A DNA stretch of 64,000 nt from Nocardia puris (GCF_003315035.1 NZ_QNRE01000007.1:124001-188000), one strand, 5' to 3'; numbered from the stretch's first letter, positions 15,989 to 24,993 are shown. The notes: generated by a model from the letters alone, not told the origin. Numbers and translations: made by a program.

Positions 15989-17785
15989 ATGACCGCGATC
16001 ATCCCCGAGCCGTCGCACCGCACGATCGATCCGGACCACCTGGTGGAGATGGCGTGGGACCCCATCACCCGGATCGTCGGCAGCCTCGGCATCTACACCA
16101 AGATCGACTTCGCCAACCGGCAGGTGGTCGAGTGTCACAGCACCTCGTCCATCTTCCGCGGCTACTCGATCTTCATGAAGGGCAAGGACCCGCGCGACGC
16201 CCATTTCATCACCAGCCGCATCTGCGGCATCTGCGGTGACAATCACGCGACCTGCTCGTGTTACTGCCAGAACATGGCCTACGGCGTGAAGCCGCCGCAC
16301 CTGGGCGAGTGGATCGTCAACCTCGGCGAAGCCGCGGAATACATGTTCGACCACAACATCTTCCAGGAGAACCTGGTCGGCGTGGACTTCTGCGAGAAGA
16401 TGGTCTCCGAGACCAATCCCGGCGTGCTGGCGCGCGCCGAGAACACCGAGGCGCCGCACGCCGGCGAGCACGGCTATCGCACCATCGCCGACATCATGCG
16501 CGCGCTCAACCCGTTCTCCGGCGAGTTCTACCGGGAGGCGTTGCAGGTCAGCCGGTACACGCGCGAGATGTTCTGCCTCATGGAGGGCAGGCACGTGCAC
16601 CCCTCCACGCTGTATCCGGGCGGCGTCGGCACCGTCGCGACGGTGCAGCTCATGACCGACTACATGTCGCGCCTGATGCGGTACGTGGAGTTCATGAAGA
16701 AGGTCGTGCCCATGCACGACGACCTGTTCGACTTCTTCTACGAGGCATTGCCCGGCTACGAGCAGGTCGGCCTGCGCCGCACGCTGCTGGGCTGCTGGGG
16801 CTCGTTCCAGGACCCGGAGGTGTGCAACTTCGCGTACAAGGACATGGAGGACTGGGGTCGCCGGATGTTCGTCACGCCCGGCGTGGTGGTGGACGGTGAA
16901 CTGGTCACCACGTCGCTGGTGGACATCAACCTCGGCATCCGGATCCTGCTCGGCAGTTCGTATTACGACGACTGGACCGATCAGGAGATGTTCGTCGAGA
17001 CCGATCCGCTGGGCAATCCGGTGGACCGCAGGCACCCCTGGAACCAGCACACGAATCCCCGGCCGCAGAAACGCGACATGGACGACAAGTACAGCTGGGT
17101 CATGTCCCCGCGCTGGTTCGACGGCACCGATCATCTCGCGCTGGACACCGGCGGCGGGCCGCTCGCGCGGCTGTGGTCGACGGCGCTGGCGAAGTTGGTC
17201 GACATCGGGTACGTGAAGTCCACGGGCCGCAGCGTCGAGATCAACCTGCCCAAGACCGCGCTGAAGGGCCCGGTCACCCTGGAATGGAAGATCCCGGCGC
17301 ACGGCAGCAACACGATCGAGCGCAACCGCGCCCGCACCTACTTCCAGGCCTACGCGGCGGCGTGCGCGCTGCACTTCGCTGAGCAGGCGCTGGCGGAGAT
17401 CCGGGCCGGGCGCACCGATACGTGGGAGCCGTTCGAGGTGCCCGACGAGGGCATCGGCTGCGGGTTCACCGAGGCCGTGCGCGGTGTGCTGTCGCACCAC
17501 ATGGTGATCAGGGACGGCAAGATCGCGAACTACCACCCGTATCCGCCCACCCCGTGGAATGCCAACCCGCGCGACAGCTTCGGCACGCCGGGCCCGTACG
17601 AGGACGCGGTGCAGGGGCAGCCGATCTTCGAGGAGAACGACCGCGAGCACTTCAAGGGCATCGACATCATGCGCACCGTGCGCAGTTTCGATCCCTGCCT
17701 GCCGTGCGGGGTGCACATGTACCTCGGCGACGGCGTGGTGCTCGACACCGTGCACTCGCCGACGCAGACGCTGACCGCGCAGTGA
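15989..17785 (+). CDS. hhyL: Group 1h [NiFe]-hydrogenase large subunit
   Basis: The product is 598 residues and holds the Ni-Fe centre. The two ligand pairs are visible: RICGICGDNHATC (C79, C82) and FDPCLPCGVH (C570, C573, His576). The DPCLPCGVH form and the lack of an export signal fit group 1h, the atmospheric-H2 hydrogenases of Streptomyces, Rhodococcus and mycobacteria. The 22 residues after His576 are the C-terminal peptide expected to be cut off by the protease encoded at 21605 once nickel is in place. It starts 13 bases after hhyS. Confidence 0.96.
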   Translation: MTAIIPEPSHRTIDPDHLVEMAWDPITRIVGSLGIYTKIDFANRQVVECHSTSSIFRGYSIFMKGKDPRDAHFITSRICGICGDNHATCSCYCQNMAYGVKPPHLGEWIVNLGEAAEYMFDHNIFQENLVGVDFCEKMVSETNPGVLARAENTEAPHAGEHGYRTIADIMRALNPFSGEFYREALQVSRYTREMFCLMEGRHVHPSTLYPGGVGTVATVQLMTDYMSRLMRYVEFMKKVVPMHDDLFDFFYEALPGYEQVGLRRTLLGCWGSFQDPEVCNFAYKDMEDWGRRMFVTPGVVVDGELVTTSLVDINLGIRILLGSSYYDDWTDQEMFVETDPLGNPVDRRHPWNQHTNPRPQKRDMDDKYSWVMSPRWFDGTDHLALDTGGGPLARLWSTALAKLVDIGYVKSTGRSVEINLPKTALKGPVTLEWKIPAHGSNTIERNRARTYFQAYAAACALHFAEQALAEIRAGRTDTWEPFEVPDEGIGCGFTEAVRGVLSHHMVIRDGKIANYHPYPPTPWNANPRDSFGTPGPYEDAVQGQPIFEENDREHFKGIDIMRTVRSFDPCLPCGVHMYLGDGVVLDTVHSPTQTLTAQ

Positions 17786-17802
17786 CGGCGGGAGGTCGAG
17801 TC

Positions 17803-18711
17803 GTGCCGGATCGCCCGGGTGAACGGGAGGCGGGCGGCGAACAGTGGCGCGGTGCGGGTGAGCGCATCGACACCCTGCTCGACGCGTGCGCCGCGGGCGG
17901 CCCGGCCGCCCGCGACCGCGCCGAGCGCCTCGTGCGCGAGGTCGTCGGCCTCTACGGCGCCGGTCTGGCCCGCGTGCTGGACCGGCTGGACCCCGGCGTG
18001 GTCGACGAGCTGGCCCGCGACGATCTGATCGCGAGCCTGCTGCTGGTGCACGGCCTGCACCCGCACGACGTGCGCACCAGGGTGGCGGGCGCGCTCGACA
18101 GCGTGCGTCCCTATCTCGGGTCGCACGGCGGCGACGTCACGCTGGTCGACGTCGCCGACGGGGTGGTCCGGCTGGAGCTGGCGGGCAGCTGCCGGACCTG
18201 CCCGTCCTCGTCGGTCACGCTGGAGTTGGCGGTCGAGGACGCCGTCCGGGCCGCCGCGCCGGAGATCGAGACCATCGAAGTGGTTGCCGCCGAACCGGAT
18301 TCGCCCGGCGGGGTGATCCCGGCGGAATCGCTGTTCGCGCGTGTGCACCCGGCCGAGGCGCACGCGGGCAGCTGGATCGCCGTGCCCGAACTGGCGGACC
18401 TGGCGCCCGGTGAGGTCGGCGGGTTCACGGTGGGGACGCTGGTGGTGCTGGCCTGCCGGGTCGGCGACGACCTGTTCGTCTACCGGGATCGCTGCGCCGC
18501 CTGCGGGGAGTCGATGGCGGGCGCGGCGCTGCACCGCAGGCCGGGACATCCGGTCGGCGACGCCGTACTGCGCTGCCCGCGCTGCCGCGCGCACTACGAC
18601 GTGGTGCACGCGGGGGCGCGGCTGGACGGCGACGAGCACTTGGAGCCGTTCCCGGTGCTCACGCGCTCGGGTGCGCTGTCGGTGGCCGTGCCGGTGGAGG
18701 TGGCCGGATGA
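17803..18711 (+). CDS. hhyE: NifU-domain iron-sulfur protein of the hydrogenase locus (HhyE-like)
   Basis: The product is about 302 residues. Residues ~80-165 are a NifU C-terminal domain (SHGGDVTLVDV, then the cluster ligands CRTC). Residues ~185-290 look like a Rieske-type beta fold (LVVLACRVGDDLFVYRDRC) but carry CAAC and CPRC pairs instead of the Cys-His pairs of a true Rieske centre, so this part may bind zinc or a rubredoxin-like iron. In mycobacteria the equivalent protein HhyE is a predicted electron carrier from the hydrogenase to the respiratory chain. I chose the GTG at 17803 behind GGAGG; a GTG at 17782 overlaps the hhyL stop. Confidence 0.85.
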   Translation: MPDRPGEREAGGEQWRGAGERIDTLLDACAAGGPAARDRAERLVREVVGLYGAGLARVLDRLDPGVVDELARDDLIASLLLVHGLHPHDVRTRVAGALDSVRPYLGSHGGDVTLVDVADGVVRLELAGSCRTCPSSSVTLELAVEDAVRAAAPEIETIEVVAAEPDSPGGVIPAESLFARVHPAEAHAGSWIAVPELADLAPGEVGGFTVGTLVVLACRVGDDLFVYRDRCAACGESMAGAALHRRPGHPVGDAVLRCPRCRAHYDVVHAGARLDGDEHLEPFPVLTRSGALSVAVPVEVAG

Positions 18712-19337
18712 CACGGGGTTTCGGCGCGCTGCGCCGCATCGCGACCGGCGATCCGCCACCCCTGGCGGTCGAGGAGCGCTGCGAGATGTGCGCCGATCCG
18801 ATCGGCGCGGCGCATTCGCACGTCGTGAATCTCGAAGGCAGACAACTGATGTGCGTCTGCCGGATGTGCTATCTGCTGTTCACCGACCAGAACGCGGAAC
18901 TGCGCTACCGGGCCGTGCCGGACCGGTACGTGTCCTTCCCGGACTGCGTGATCACCCAGGACGAGTGGGACGCGCTACAGATTCCGGTCGGCCTGGCGTT
19001 CTTCTTCACCAACTCGGCGCTGGGCCGCACGGTCGTGTTCTATCCCGGACCGGCCGGGGCGACGGAATCCGAACTGCCGCTGGATGGTTGGCACGCGATC
19101 CTGGCCCGGCACCCCGAGCTGGACATCCTCGCCGACGATGTGGAGGCGCTGCTGATCCGCATGCCGGAGCGCGGGGGCGAGGGCGCCTGCCTGCTGCTGC
19201 CGATCGACGCCTGTTACGAGTTCGTCGGCCGGATGCGCCTGCTGTGGCGCGGATTCGACGGCGGCGCGGAGGCCAGGGCCTACCTGGCGGACTTCTTCGC
19301 CTCGATGTCGGCGCGCGCCCGCCCGGAGGTGGCGTGA
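18708..19337 (+). CDS. DUF5947-type hydrogenase accessory protein
   Basis: The product is 209 residues. Near the N-terminus it has a likely metal site: CEMC, HSHV, then CVCRMC. Later segments (VGLAFFFTNSALGRTVVFYPGP; LLPIDACYEFVGRMRLLWRGFDGG) match a family found in actinobacterial group 1h hydrogenase operons and annotated as DUF5947. Its role is not known; assembly or an electron-transfer interface is a guess from its fixed position. Its ATG overlaps the hhyE stop and its stop overlaps the next ATG. Confidence 0.8.
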   Translation: MTRGFGALRRIATGDPPPLAVEERCEMCADPIGAAHSHVVNLEGRQLMCVCRMCYLLFTDQNAELRYRAVPDRYVSFPDCVITQDEWDALQIPVGLAFFFTNSALGRTVVFYPGPAGATESELPLDGWHAILARHPELDILADDVEALLIRMPERGGEGACLLLPIDACYEFVGRMRLLWRGFDGGAEARAYLADFFASMSARARPEVA

Positions 19338-19978
19338 TGCCCGCGTACTCGATGACGTTCGCCGTGTTGGAGATCCGGCCCGAACCCTACGCCGCCGGCC
19401 CGGTGCTCTCCGCACGGGTCGGCATCGCCGCGCTGGGGGAGGAACCGGTGCACGCCATCGCTTTACGCGCGCAGGTGCGCATCGAACCGTACCGGCGCTC
19501 CTACACGGACGAGGAGGGCGCGGGCCTGGTCGACCTGTTCGGCCCGCGGGAGCGCTGGCAGGAGACGCAGAAGTCGTTCCTCTGGATGCACTGCGCCACC
19601 ATGGTTCCCGGCTTCTCCGGCGGCGCCGAGGTGGAGCTGCCGATGCCGTGCACCTACGACTTCGAAGTGAGCGGCTCGAAATACCTGCACGCCCTGAGGG
19701 AAGGGACGGTGCCGCTGGTGTTCCTGTTCAGCGGCACCGTTTTCATCAAGGGGCACAGCGGTTTCGCGGTGCAGCAGGTCCCGTGGGACCGGGAGGACAA
19801 GTTCGACATGCCGGTCTCGGTGTGGCGGGACCTGATGGCCGCGCACTACCCGAACGCCGGCTGGGTGCGGCTGCACCTGGAGACGGTGGAGGCGCTGGCC
19901 GCCTACAAGTCCTCGCACGGCCTGCTCGGTTTCGACGACGCCGTGAACCGCCTGCTCGCCCAGGAGGAGGTGCGATGA
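19337..19978 (+). CDS. DUF6084-type hydrogenase accessory protein
   Basis: The product is 213 residues, soluble, with no cysteine cluster. Recognisable segments are MTFAVLEIRPEPYAAGPVL at the start and PGFSGGAEVELPMPCTYDFEVSGSKY in the middle; it ends with a helical tail. The family accompanies group 1h hydrogenases in actinobacteria (DUF6084). Function is unknown. A GGAGGT ribosome-binding site lies 6 bases upstream, and the gene overlaps both neighbours by 1-4 bases, so it is co-translated within the hydrogenase operon. Confidence 0.8.
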   Translation: MPAYSMTFAVLEIRPEPYAAGPVLSARVGIAALGEEPVHAIALRAQVRIEPYRRSYTDEEGAGLVDLFGPRERWQETQKSFLWMHCATMVPGFSGGAEVELPMPCTYDFEVSGSKYLHALREGTVPLVFLFSGTVFIKGHSGFAVQQVPWDREDKFDMPVSVWRDLMAAHYPNAGWVRLHLETVEALAAYKSSHGLLGFDDAVNRLLAQEEVR

Positions 19979-21471
19979 CGGCCGCGCTCGCCCGTGCCCG
20001 CGCCGTCGCCGACGCGGTGCTCTACGAGGGCTATCTGCTCTACCCGTATCGGGCGGATTCGCGGAAGAACCGCTCGCGCTGGCAGTTCGGTGTGCTCGGA
20101 CCGGTGGGTGCGGCCGAGGCCGGGGTGGGGGAGGAGCCCTCGCTCGAGGGGCAGTGCGTGGCGCGCGCGCAGGCCGGCGCGACGCTGACGCTCACGGTGC
20201 GGTTCCTGCAACTCCAGCGCCGCGCGGTGGAGCGTGGCGGGGAACCGGTGCCGGAGTTGGTCATCGGGGAGACCACGTGGATCAGCTGGGACGAAACCGT
20301 CGAGCGGGAGCTGGTTTTCGGACCGGTGCCGATCGCCGACGCCGCTTTCCCGGTGGTCGCCGAACCGGCCCGCGATGTGGAGGAGTTGCCGGGGGACGCG
20401 CGGATCGTGCGCACGCGAAGTGAGGTGACCGGTGAGCTGACGTTGACCGTACATTCCGAAGGTTCGTATCAGCGCGTCGCTGTGTCGTTGCGCAACACGG
20501 GCATTCTCCCCGAGCCCACGGACAAGTCCACCGCCGCCGCGCGGTCGTTGCTGGGCGCGCACGTGATCGCCGAAATCCACGACGGAGCCTTCATGTCGCT
20601 GCTCGACCCGGAACCCGCTGCCGCCGAAGCGGTGACGCACTGCACGCAGCACCGCTGCTTCCCGGTGCTCGCCGGACCGCCCGGTGACCACGGCGTGGTG
20701 CTGGTCTCCCCGATCATCCTCTACGACCACCCCGAGATCGCCGAGCAGAGCAAGGGACCCCTGTTCGACTCCACCGAGATCGACGAGATCCTCACCCTGC
20801 GCGTCATGACGCTCACCGAGGACGAGAAAGTGCGCGCCCGCGCCACCGATCCGCTCGCCGCGGCCGTCATCGACCGCTGCGACAGCATGACGCCCGAGGA
20901 GATGCGCGCTTTGCACGGCGTGCTGCGCGATCCGGAGCGCCGCGTGGCGGCGACCGTCCCGGTAGCTCCGGGTGGCGCGGCCACCGACGGTCTGCCGCCC
21001 GGTGATCCACCGGACTTCGTGGGCGAGCACTTCGACATCGCGGCGTTCGGTCCCGACTCCGAGGGCGTGGTGCCGCCCGAATCCGGACTCGTCGAGGGTG
21101 AAACGCCCTCTCGTGCCGAGGAATCCGCGCCGGTGCGCCTGGTGCCGGAGGTCCCGCCCGACGTGGATTGGTGGGATCCGGAGGCCGACGGCGCGGTGCG
21201 CCCGGAATCGGACGCCGTCACGGTGGGCGGTGTCGCGGTGCGGCGCGGCAGCCGGGTGCGGCTGCACCCCTCGCGCCGCGCGGACGCGCACGATCTGTTC
21301 TACGACGGCCGGGTCGCCACCGTCGCCTCCGTACACGCCGACGTGGACGGCGAGACGCACGTGGGCGTGGTCATCGAGGACGATCCGGCGGCCGACCTGC
21401 ACGCGTGGTACGGGCGCTACCTGTATTTCGCGCCCGATGAACTCGAACCGATCGTCAACGGCGACAAGTGA
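19975..21471 (+). CDS. Conserved hypothetical hydrogenase-operon protein (498 aa)
   Basis: The N-terminal ~330 residues (DAVLYEGYLLYPYRADSRKNRSRWQFG; THCTQHRCFPVLAGPPGDHG; SPIILYDHPEIAEQSKG) form a conserved body. A low-complexity acidic linker then leads to an SH3-like C-terminal domain (VRRGSRVRLHPSRRADAHDLFYDGR... YLYFAPDELEPI). No catalytic motif is obvious and there are few cysteines. The product is probably a scaffold or assembly factor; this rests only on its conserved place between the structural genes and the protease. It overlaps the previous gene by ATGA. Confidence 0.75.
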   Translation: MTAALARARAVADAVLYEGYLLYPYRADSRKNRSRWQFGVLGPVGAAEAGVGEEPSLEGQCVARAQAGATLTLTVRFLQLQRRAVERGGEPVPELVIGETTWISWDETVERELVFGPVPIADAAFPVVAEPARDVEELPGDARIVRTRSEVTGELTLTVHSEGSYQRVAVSLRNTGILPEPTDKSTAAARSLLGAHVIAEIHDGAFMSLLDPEPAAAEAVTHCTQHRCFPVLAGPPGDHGVVLVSPIILYDHPEIAEQSKGPLFDSTEIDEILTLRVMTLTEDEKVRARATDPLAAAVIDRCDSMTPEEMRALHGVLRDPERRVAATVPVAPGGAATDGLPPGDPPDFVGEHFDIAAFGPDSEGVVPPESGLVEGETPSRAEESAPVRLVPEVPPDVDWWDPEADGAVRPESDAVTVGGVAVRRGSRVRLHPSRRADAHDLFYDGRVATVASVHADVDGETHVGVVIEDDPAADLHAWYGRYLYFAPDELEPIVNGDK

Positions 21472-21483
21472 AAGGAGCGGGTC

Positions 21484-21603
21484 ATGGAAGTAGTGGGTGT
21501 GGTGGCGACGGTTGTCGTCGGCCTCGCCGTGGCCGCCGGGGCGTACCTCGGGCTGCGGTCGATCCCCGATCTCCGGCGCTACCTGAAGATCCGGCACATG
21601 TGA
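21484..21603 (+). CDS. 39-residue membrane protein (DUF6893-like)
   Basis: This small gene follows the 498-residue protein by 12 bases and has a good ribosome-binding site (AAAGGAG). The product is a single hydrophobic helix (VVGVVATVVVGLAVAAGAYLG) and a basic tail RSIPDLRRYLKIRHM, so it is most likely a single-pass protein with a cytoplasmic basic end. Proteins of this size and pattern occur in other actinobacterial hydrogenase loci. It could help tether the soluble hydrogenase to the membrane, but this is inference. Confidence 0.8.
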   Translation: MEVVGVVATVVVGLAVAAGAYLGLRSIPDLRRYLKIRHM

Positions 21604-21604
21604 G

Positions 21605-22075
21605 ATGAGCGCACGCGTGCTCATCGCCGGGATCGGCAACATCTTCCTCGGCGACGACGGGTTCGGACCCGAGGTGGTGCGGCGGCTGCCCGCCGATCTC
21701 GGCGGCTCGGCGCGGGTGGTGGACTACGGCATCCGCGGGATGCACCTGGCCTACGACCTGCTCGAGCCGTGGGACGCGCTGATCCTGGTGGACGCGCTGC
21801 CCGACACCGGCGAACCCGGCCGCGTCGAGGTCATCCGGGCCGAATCCGGCGGCGGCGCGGCGGGACTCGACGCGCACGCCATGAACCCCGAGGCCGTCTT
21901 CGCCGCCGTGCGCGCGCTCGGCGGACAGATGCCGCGCACCGTGGTGGTCGGCTGCCAGGTCGAAACCCTCGCCGAGGGCATCGGTCTCAGCGACACGGTG
22001 GCCGCGGCGGTCGGCCCCGCGGCCGACGCTGTGCGCGCGCTGGCCGCCGAACTCGCCGTCCCCCAGGAGGCGTGA
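21605..22075 (+). CDS. Hydrogenase maturation protease (HupD/HycI family)
   Basis: The product is 156 residues. The conserved start VLIAGIGNIFLGDDGFGPEV carries the first metal-sensing acid (GDDGFG). The following DYGIRGMHLAYDLL and LILVDALPDTGEPG supply the second acid, and the later DAHAMNPEAVF fits the HxxxP position. This endopeptidase checks nickel loading and trims the C-terminal peptide of HhyL after the DPCLPCGVH ligand motif. Its start follows the small membrane protein by 1 base and its stop overlaps the hypC ATG. Confidence 0.92.
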   Translation: MSARVLIAGIGNIFLGDDGFGPEVVRRLPADLGGSARVVDYGIRGMHLAYDLLEPWDALILVDALPDTGEPGRVEVIRAESGGGAAGLDAHAMNPEAVFAAVRALGGQMPRTVVVGCQVETLAEGIGLSDTVAAAVGPAADAVRALAAELAVPQEA

Positions 22076-22317
22076 TGTGCCTCGGCATCCCCGGACAGGT
22101 CGTGGAGATCCCCGACGGGTACCACGGCCAGATCGCCGTGGTCGATGTCGAAGGGGCGCGCAGGCAGGTGAATATCGGCCTGCTGGAAGACGATCCGGCC
22201 CGGCCCGGGGATTGGGTCATCATCCACATGGGCCTGGCGGTGGAGAAGACCGACGCCGAGGGCGCGGCTCGGGCGTTGTCGGGGTTGAAACTGCTGGGGC
22301 GGGGTGAGGTTCCGTGA
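22075..22317 (+). CDS. hypC: Hydrogenase maturation chaperone HypC (first copy)
   Basis: The product is 80 residues. It begins MCLGIPGQVVEI, the HypC signature whose Cys2 carries the Fe(CN)2CO unit between HypD and the large subunit. The remainder (DVEGARRQVNIGLLEDD, PGDWVIIHMGLAVEKTD) forms the usual small beta-barrel. The gene overlaps the protease stop and the hypF GTG start. A second HypC homologue lies downstream of hypF, so the locus has two non-identical chaperones. Confidence 0.95.
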   Translation: MCLGIPGQVVEIPDGYHGQIAVVDVEGARRQVNIGLLEDDPARPGDWVIIHMGLAVEKTDAEGAARALSGLKLLGRGEVP

Positions 22318-24590
22318 GTGCGCGGGTGCGCCGCCGCCTCCGTGTGCGAGGCGTGGTGCAGGGCGTGGGTTTCCGGCCGTTCGTGTACACGACGGCGGCC
22401 GAACTGGCGCTCACCGGCACCGTGGCCAACGATCCCGACGGCGTGCTCATCGAAGTCGAGGGCGCACCGGCCGCCGTGGACGAATTCGCCAGGCGGGTAA
22501 CCGAACAGCCGCCGCCGCTGGCCGTGGTGGCGTCGGTCGAAGCGCAACCGATCGAGGTGCGGGGCGGTACGGGGTTCCGGATCGCCGACACCGCAGGGGG
22601 TTCCGGCCGCACGCTGGTGTCCCCGGACGTCGCGATCTGCGCGGACTGCGCGCGCGAATTGCGCGACCCGGCCGACCGACGCTATCGGCATCCGTTCGTC
22701 AACTGCACCAACTGCGGGCCGCGCTTCACCATCATCGCCGGGCTGCCGTACGACCGGGAGCGCACGTCCATGGCGGATTTCGCGATGTGCGCGCGGTGCG
22801 CGGCGGAGTACGCCGACCCTGCGGACCGGCGGTTCCACGCGCAGCCGGTGGCGTGCCCGGAGTGCGGGCCCACGGTGCGATTCTTCGAGGCTGCCGAGTC
22901 GACCGCCAACACTGCCGATCCGATCGCGGCGGCGCGCGTATTCCTCAGCGGCGGAGGCATTCTCGCGGTCAAGGGCATCGGCGGCTACCACTTGGCCTGC
23001 GATGCGGACAACGACGAGGCCGTACGCACTCTTCGAGCGCGAAAGCGGCGCGGGGACAAGCCATTCGCCGTCATGGTCGCCGATCTCGACACGGCCGCCG
23101 AACTCGTGCGGGTCGACGCGACCGCCGCCGCGTTGCTCTCCGGCGCGCAGCGCCCGATCGTCCTGCTGCCACGCGGAAGCCGTTCCGTCGCACCGTCCGT
23201 CGCCCCCGGCAACCCCGACCTCGGCGTCATGATCGCCTACACGCCCCTGCACCTGCTGCTGTTCGGCCTGCCCGGCGACCCGCCCGGCCCGCGCGTCCTG
23301 GTCATGACCTCGGGCAACCTCGGCGGCGAGCCCCTCTGCTACGAGGACGCCGACGCCCGCACCCGGCTGGCCGGGCTCGCCGACGCCTTCCTCACCCACG
23401 ACCGGCGCATCCTGGTCCCCTGCGATGACTCCGTGGTGCGCGTCCTCGACGGTGCGGAACTGCCGGTCCGCCGCTCCCGCGGCTACGCACCGCTGCCGCT
23501 CGCGCTGTCGTTCCCGGTGCCGCCCACCTTGGCCGTCGGGGCCGACCTGAAGAACACCTGCGCCGTCGCCGAGGGCCGCTACGCCTGGCTCAGCCAGCAC
23601 GTCGGCGATATGGACGACCTGGCGACCCTGCGCGCGTTCGACGCCGCCCACACCCACCTCGAGGAACTCACCGGCGTGCGCCCGCGCCGTCTCGTCGCCG
23701 ACGCGCACCCCGGCTACCGCTCCACCGCCTGGGCCCGCGACCACGCGGGCGACCGGCCCGTGCAGACCGTGCAGCACCATCACGCCCACATCGCGGCCGT
23801 GATGGGTGAGCACGGGCTCGCGGTGCACGACACGGTCCTCGGATTCGCCTTCGACGGAACGGGTTACGGCCCCGACGGCGCGGTGTGGGGCGGGGAGATG
23901 CTCGTCGCCGGATACAAGGGATACCGGCGGATCGCGCACTTGCGCTACGTCCCCCTCGCGGGTGGCGACGTGAGCGTGCGCAGGCCCTATCGGATGGCGC
24001 TGTCGCACCTGCGCGCCGCGGGCATCGACTGGACTCCCGAGATTCCCTCCGTCGCCGTCTGCCCCGAATCCGAAAGCGCCGTGCTGGCCCACCAATTCGA
24101 GACCGGGCTCGGCTGCGCGCCGACCTCCAGTATGGGCAGGCTGTTCGACGCCGTGGCGTCGCTGGCGGGCGTGCGCCACGTCGTCGACTTCGAGGCCCAG
24201 GCCGCCATCGAGTTGGAAGGCCTGGCCCGGCGCGAGACCTGTTCGGGCGGTTACCGATTCGCCTGGCATAACGGCGATCCGGCGGCCGTGGACGCCGCAC
24301 CCGTGATCGCGGCCGTGGTCGCCGACGTCACGGCGGGCGTCGCGCCCGGCGTGATCGCCGCCCGATTCCACCACGCCGTCGCCGATCTGGTCGCCGAGAC
24401 GGTGCGCAGGCACGCGGCACCGCACCTGCCGGTCGCCCTGTCGGGCGGCGTCTTCCAGAACGCGCTGCTGCTCACCATGACGCGGGAGCGGTTGCGCGGC
24501 GACGGTATCCGCGTCCTCACCCATCGCCGGCTGCCACCGAACGACGGCGGACTCGCGTTCGGTCAGCTCCTGGTCGCCGGCGCGGGATGA
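22314..24590 (+). CDS. hypF: Carbamoyltransferase HypF
   Basis: The product is 758 residues and makes the cyanide ligand precursor from carbamoyl phosphate with HypE. Domains in order: acylphosphatase-like (VRGVVQGVGFRPFVY), two zinc fingers (CADCARELRDP, CTNCGP, CARCAAEY, CPECGP), a YrdC-like nucleotide domain (GGGILAVKGIGGYHL, KRRGDKPFAVM) and a Kae1-like C-terminal domain (QHHHAHIAAVMGEHGL, AFDGTGYGPDGAVWGGE, ALSGGVFQN). It begins with GTG overlapping the hypC TGA and is of normal family length. Confidence 0.97.
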   Translation: MSARVRRRLRVRGVVQGVGFRPFVYTTAAELALTGTVANDPDGVLIEVEGAPAAVDEFARRVTEQPPPLAVVASVEAQPIEVRGGTGFRIADTAGGSGRTLVSPDVAICADCARELRDPADRRYRHPFVNCTNCGPRFTIIAGLPYDRERTSMADFAMCARCAAEYADPADRRFHAQPVACPECGPTVRFFEAAESTANTADPIAAARVFLSGGGILAVKGIGGYHLACDADNDEAVRTLRARKRRGDKPFAVMVADLDTAAELVRVDATAAALLSGAQRPIVLLPRGSRSVAPSVAPGNPDLGVMIAYTPLHLLLFGLPGDPPGPRVLVMTSGNLGGEPLCYEDADARTRLAGLADAFLTHDRRILVPCDDSVVRVLDGAELPVRRSRGYAPLPLALSFPVPPTLAVGADLKNTCAVAEGRYAWLSQHVGDMDDLATLRAFDAAHTHLEELTGVRPRRLVADAHPGYRSTAWARDHAGDRPVQTVQHHHAHIAAVMGEHGLAVHDTVLGFAFDGTGYGPDGAVWGGEMLVAGYKGYRRIAHLRYVPLAGGDVSVRRPYRMALSHLRAAGIDWTPEIPSVAVCPESESAVLAHQFETGLGCAPTSSMGRLFDAVASLAGVRHVVDFEAQAAIELEGLARRETCSGGYRFAWHNGDPAAVDAAPVIAAVVADVTAGVAPGVIAARFHHAVADLVAETVRRHAAPHLPVALSGGVFQNALLLTMTRERLRGDGIRVLTHRRLPPNDGGLAFGQLLVAGAG

Positions 24591-24606
24591 ACGGAAGGAG
24601 AAGACC

Positions 24607-24993
24607 ATGTGCCTTGCGGTACCCGGCAGAGTGCTCAGCGTCGACGAACGCGACGGCACGCTGATGTCGGTGGTCGATTTCGGCGGCGTCCACAAGGACG
24701 TGTGCCTGCAGTACATCCCGGACGTCGCCATCGGCGACTACGTGGTGGTGCACGTCGGATTCGCCATCCAGCGTCTCGACGAGGAATCCGCGCTGCGGAC
24801 CCTGGCCGAGTTCGAACACCTCGGCGTGCTGGCCGAGGAATTCGGCGACGGGTTCGCCCTCGCCGCCGCCCAGGCGGGCGTCGCGAATCCCGCCGCACCG
24901 CCGGAGGACGCGAAGCCCTCCGCCCCACCGCGACCCGGCGACGCCACAGCCCAGGCGTCCGGCCGCGCCACCGACCGGGAGGCCACGACATGA
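24607..24993 (+). CDS. hypC2: Second HypC-family chaperone with C-terminal extension
   Basis: The product is 128 residues. It begins MCLAVPGRVLSVDE, again with the essential Cys2, and keeps the beta-barrel core (VVDFGGVHKDVCLQYIPDV, YVVVHVGFAIQRLDEE). About 45 extra residues, rich in Ala, Pro and Thr, extend the C-terminus and look disordered. The ribosome-binding site GGAAGGAG is strong. It overlaps hypD by ATGA. Having two HypC proteins suggests one serves HypD-bound assembly and the other delivery to HhyL, or that one is specific to this hydrogenase; the sequence alone does not decide. Confidence 0.92.
   Translation: MCLAVPGRVLSVDERDGTLMSVVDFGGVHKDVCLQYIPDVAIGDYVVVHVGFAIQRLDEESALRTLAEFEHLGVLAEEFGDGFALAAAQAGVANPAAPPEDAKPSAPPRPGDATAQASGRATDREATT

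Noticed and set aside
15062..17755. 897-codon open frame antisense to the hydrogenase subunits
   Set aside because: It lies opposite two unmistakable hydrogenase genes, and its Arg/His/Ala-rich translation has no domain; an artefact of high GC.
21987..24731. 914-codon open frame antisense to hypC, hypF and the second hypC
   Set aside because: Same reason: the sense strand encodes HypF and HypC with all motifs, and the antisense reading has no family features.
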